A stretch of 7,730 nucleotides of DNA from JBIQLO01 sp044464175. Lineage in GTDB: Bacteria > Planctomycetota > Phycisphaerae > Tepidisphaerales > Tepidisphaeraceae. Location of the stretch: the NCBI GenBank assembly GCA_044464175.1, contig JBIQLO010000189.1:1-7730 (forward strand), in the 5' to 3' direction. A program made the position numbers and the translations under genes. Shown piece after piece: positions 5,603 to 7,730 of the stretch. Each line of letters opens with the position of its first letter. Positions within the stretch are counted from its first letter, which is position 1. The notes under the pieces were generated by a model. That model saw nothing but the letters and a program-made list of their open reading frames with translations. It ran no database searches and was not told the DNA's origin.

Positions 5603-7048
5603 ATGAGTCCGGGTATGGGTCTCCGCACATACCACGCCAAGCGCGATTTCAGCCTGACGCCCGAACCGGCCGGCGGGGCGGCTCGAACCGATGGAAAACA
5701 TCGGTTTGTCATCCAGGAACATCACGCCTCCCGGCTCCATTACGACTTTCGCCTGGAGGTGGAGGGCGTGCTCAAAAGCTGGGCCGTCCCCAAGGAGCCA
5801 AGCCTCGACCCGGCCGTCAAACGCCTGGCCGTGCAGGTGGAGGACCACCCGCTCGAGTATGCCTCCTTCCACGGGAAGATTCCGCCCGGGCAATACGGGG
5901 CCGGACGCGTGGAAATCTGGGACAAGGGAACCTATGACAACCGAATGGCCGACAAGCCCGATCCGCTGGACATGACTCAGTCGCTGAAAAAGGGGCATGT
6001 GGAAGTCCAACTGCACGGGCGGCGGCTCAAAGGAGCCTTTGCGCTGGTGCGGGCGGACCATCTAAAGGGATCCAAATCCAAGCCCCAATGGCTGCTGATC
6101 AAAATGAAGGACGCCCAGGCCAGGCGAGGCTCCAAATCCTCCCGGCCGGCCACCCGAAAAAAAAGCCCCACGGAGACCTCCGTGGTCCGTTCATCGGCTC
6201 CGCCCCCGCCCAAGGCCATCGAATTCACGCACGAGCAAAAGGTGATGTTCCCCCAGGCCGGCATCTCCAAGGGCGACCTCCTGGCCTATTATGAAAAGAT
6301 GGCTGATCGCCTGTTGCCCTACCTGCGCAACCGACCGATCACCCTCGAGCGGCTGCCCGATGGCCTGTCCAAAGGAGCGCCTCACTTCTGGCAGAAGAAC
6401 GTGCCGGATTACTATCCCGACTGGATTCCGCGCGTGGAATTGAAGACGGAGGAAGGCAAGCCCGTCGCCTACGCGCTGGTCAACGACATCCAGACGCTGT
6501 TGTATCTGGTGAATCAGGGGGCCGTGACCTTCCACACCTATTTCTCAACCGTGCAACACCTGGATCGGCCCGACTTCGTGCTGTTTGACCTGGACCCAGG
6601 CCAGGCCGATTTTTCAAAAGTCATCACCATTGCCCGAACGCTGCACGACATACTGGTTGACGACAAGGTGGAGGCGTTCATCAAAACCTCCGGTAAATCC
6701 GGCCTCCATGTCCTCACGCCCCCGCCCCCAAACGCGGGATACGATCAAGCGCGCGCCTGGGCCGAAACCATTGCCGCGCGGGTGGTGGAGCGGCTGCCGC
6801 AAATCGCCACGGTCCAGCGCCTCAAAAATCGCCGAGCCGGCAGGGTCTATATCGACGTGGTGCAAAACGCGTTGGGCCATCATGCCGTTCCCCCCTGGGT
6901 CGTCCGGGCCGTGCCGGAGGCGACGGTTTCAACGCCGCTGAACTGGAAGGACCTGACGCCCTCTTTGGATCGCACCCGGTTCACGATGAAAGCAGCGCTG
7001 GCCGGCCGACGCCGGCGCGATCCAATGGCCGGATTGCTCCGCTCGTAA
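5603..7048 (+). CDS. ligD: LigD-family phosphoesterase-polymerase protein lacking a ligase domain
   Basis: This 481-residue NHEJ end-processing protein is numbered from ATG 5603; TTG 5597 and ATG 5615 are alternatives. Residues about 8-168 are the 3'-phosphoesterase domain, which heals 3' ends by removing ribonucleosides or phosphates. Its expected active-site set is present: H40, H46, D48, R50, H82, Y86. Residues about 170-203 are a Lys/Ser/Pro-rich linker. Residues about 206-477 are the archaeo-eukaryotic-primase-type polymerase, with the metal-binding pair D329/D331 ('FDLDP'), 'KTSGKSGLH' (361-369) and third carboxylate D418 ('VYIDVVQN'). The order is that of Pseudomonas-type LigD (phosphoesterase-ligase-polymerase) with the whole central ATP-dependent ligase removed; there is no ligase KxDG motif. 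Both remaining domains look intact, so a separate ligase and Ku are expected elsewhere. It lies 9 nt after the glycan methyltransferase, an unrelated neighbour. The linker DNA carries an A8 run and hairpin. Confidence 0.9.
   Translation: MSPGMGLRTYHAKRDFSLTPEPAGGAARTDGKHRFVIQEHHASRLHYDFRLEVEGVLKSWAVPKEPSLDPAVKRLAVQVEDHPLEYASFHGKIPPGQYGAGRVEIWDKGTYDNRMADKPDPLDMTQSLKKGHVEVQLHGRRLKGAFALVRADHLKGSKSKPQWLLIKMKDAQARRGSKSSRPATRKKSPTETSVVRSSAPPPPKAIEFTHEQKVMFPQAGISKGDLLAYYEKMADRLLPYLRNRPITLERLPDGLSKGAPHFWQKNVPDYYPDWIPRVELKTEEGKPVAYALVNDIQTLLYLVNQGAVTFHTYFSTVQHLDRPDFVLFDLDPGQADFSKVITIARTLHDILVDDKVEAFIKTSGKSGLHVLTPPPPNAGYDQARAWAETIAARVVERLPQIATVQRLKNRRAGRVYIDVVQNALGHHAVPPWVVRAVPEATVSTPLNWKDLTPSLDRTRFTMKAALAGRRRRDPMAGLLRS
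6157..6185 (-). terminator. Hairpin plus T8 on minus strand, inside the ligD-like linker
   Basis: On the minus strand a perfect 7-bp stem (CCACGGA and TCCGTGG, loop GGTC) is followed after 3 nt by eight T residues. This is the form of an intrinsic terminator. It faces transcripts leaving holA, whose stop is about 870 nt away and which has no terminator in the 10-nt convergent gap. On the plus strand the same bases are A8 (6157-6164) followed by the hairpin (6168-6185), which could act as a frameshift signal instead. The structure is seen; its use is inferred. Confidence 0.45.
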
Positions 7049-7058
7049 AATGTCCGGC

Positions 7059-7730
7059 TCAGCCGCCCGGCCGCCCGACGCGCAGGAGAAAATGCTCGAT
7101 GTTGGCCACTGGATCTCCAATTCCCGATTTGTTCTGCCGGTCCACCTCCACCAGCAGGTCCAGCGCGCGGGCAGCCCCCGCTTCCCCCAGCGTTTCGGCC
7201 GTTTTGAAAAACGGCTGCTGAAGATCGCGCGGCCAGATGCGCAGTTGCTGGGCGATCGTCCCCTGGCCGATTCCCTTCCGCTTCATCGCCAGCGCCTTGC
7301 GCACGTTCTCCAGCCAGATGCCCAGCCAGGTTACCGCGCGAAACTCCGCGGAGCTGTCCATCCGCACCAGATGCCGCCAGCGCCGCAGCGCCTCGGCGGG
7401 ACGCCCCGCGGCCAGCGCGTTGGTCATGTCCCACATCTGCTGCTCGCGCTGGAAGGCGACGGCGGTGGTGATCGCCGACTCATCCACCTTCCCATCCTCC
7501 ACCATCAGCGCCAGCTTGCCCAGTTCATTGTCCAGTCGGCCCAGATCCGCGCCGATCTGGTCGGCCAGCAGGCGGGCGGCCTGCGGCGTGACGGTCAGCC
7601 GATGCGCCTGTCTGGCCCGGGTGACGATCCATCCGGCCACCTCCTTCGGCGGCTCGCATTTCTGGATGCCCCCAAGCTTGGCGATGGCCTTATACAGCCG
7701 CGTGTCGGCCCGCAGGGATTTCAGCCGCAG
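7059..7730 (-). CDS. holA: DNA polymerase III subunit delta, C-terminal part
   Basis: Reading on the minus strand, the frame is open from the window edge to the TGA at 7059-7061 and gives 223 residues. The true start lies to the right of the window. A GTG at 7640 lies inside the gene, because the 30 codons before it also read as delta sequence ('KSLRADTRLYKAIAKLGG', then 'C-E-P-P'). Family features are 'WIVTRARQ', 'ADQIGADLGRLDNELGKLALM', and the helical C-terminal collar domain with 'QMWDMTNALAAG' and 'WLGIWLENVRKALAMKRKG'. Delta binds and opens the beta clamp within the clamp loader. The family is usually about 330-350 residues, so roughly the first 110-120 are missing from view, including the clamp-contact region. 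It converges on the ligD-like gene with only 10 nt between the two stops. Confidence 0.88.
   Translation of the reverse strand: MRLKSLRADTRLYKAIAKLGGIQKCEPPKEVAGWIVTRARQAHRLTVTPQAARLLADQIGADLGRLDNELGKLALMVEDGKVDESAITTAVAFQREQQMWDMTNALAAGRPAEALRRWRHLVRMDSSAEFRAVTWLGIWLENVRKALAMKRKGIGQGTIAQQLRIWPRDLQQPFFKTAETLGEAGAARALDLLVEVDRQNKSGIGDPVANIEHFLLRVGRPGG

Noticed and set aside
7052..7072. GC-rich inverted repeat between ligD and holA as a bidirectional terminator
   Set aside because: Only about 4 bp with a 3-nt loop and no T-run.
7196..7217. Hairpin (GCCGTTT/AAACGGC, loop TGAA) as a plus-strand terminator for ligD
   Set aside because: No T-run follows on either strand outside the stem, and it is within holA codons.

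Overview
This is a GC-rich bacterial chromosomal segment with six complete plus-strand genes and one partial minus-strand gene. I see no rRNA, tRNA, CRISPR array, insertion sequence or phage gene. No gene identifies the taxon. A GC-rich genome, a Wzx-type polysaccharide locus, a LigD-type repair protein and an orphan B12-type domain protein would fit Planctomycetota (Phycisphaerae-like) or a neighbouring environmental phylum, but this is a guess.

Layout. Positions 1-283 are non-coding leader: a C-run array with a 7-nt period (G-quadruplex motif on the minus strand), an AT-rich patch and a good ribosome binding site at 271-275. CDS1 (284-1078) is a small protein with a cobalamin-binding-type fold that lacks the ligand histidine. 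A 142-nt gap with a strong hairpin follows. Then come a polysaccharide flippase (1221-2771), two family 2 glycosyltransferases (2774-3703 and 3730-4665) and an FkbM-type methyltransferase (4718-5593). The gaps between them are 2, 26 and 52 nt, so they look like one operon. These four can assemble, methylate and export a surface glycan, but no initiating transferase, polymerase or chain-length regulator is in view.

After a further 9 nt comes a LigD-family gene (5603-7048) with phosphoesterase and polymerase domains but no ligase domain. Convergent to it, with a 10-nt gap, is the 3' part of holA (DNA polymerase III delta subunit), which runs off the right edge.

The least expected signals are in the ligD-like gene. 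The linker that stands where the ligase domain would be carries eight A residues followed by a perfect 7-bp hairpin. On the plus strand this resembles a -1 frameshift or slippage signal that would release a phosphoesterase-only product. On the minus strand it is hairpin plus T8, the form of an intrinsic terminator for holA read-through. Other points are the altered B12 motif in CDS1, the G-run array, and competing hairpins ahead of the flippase.
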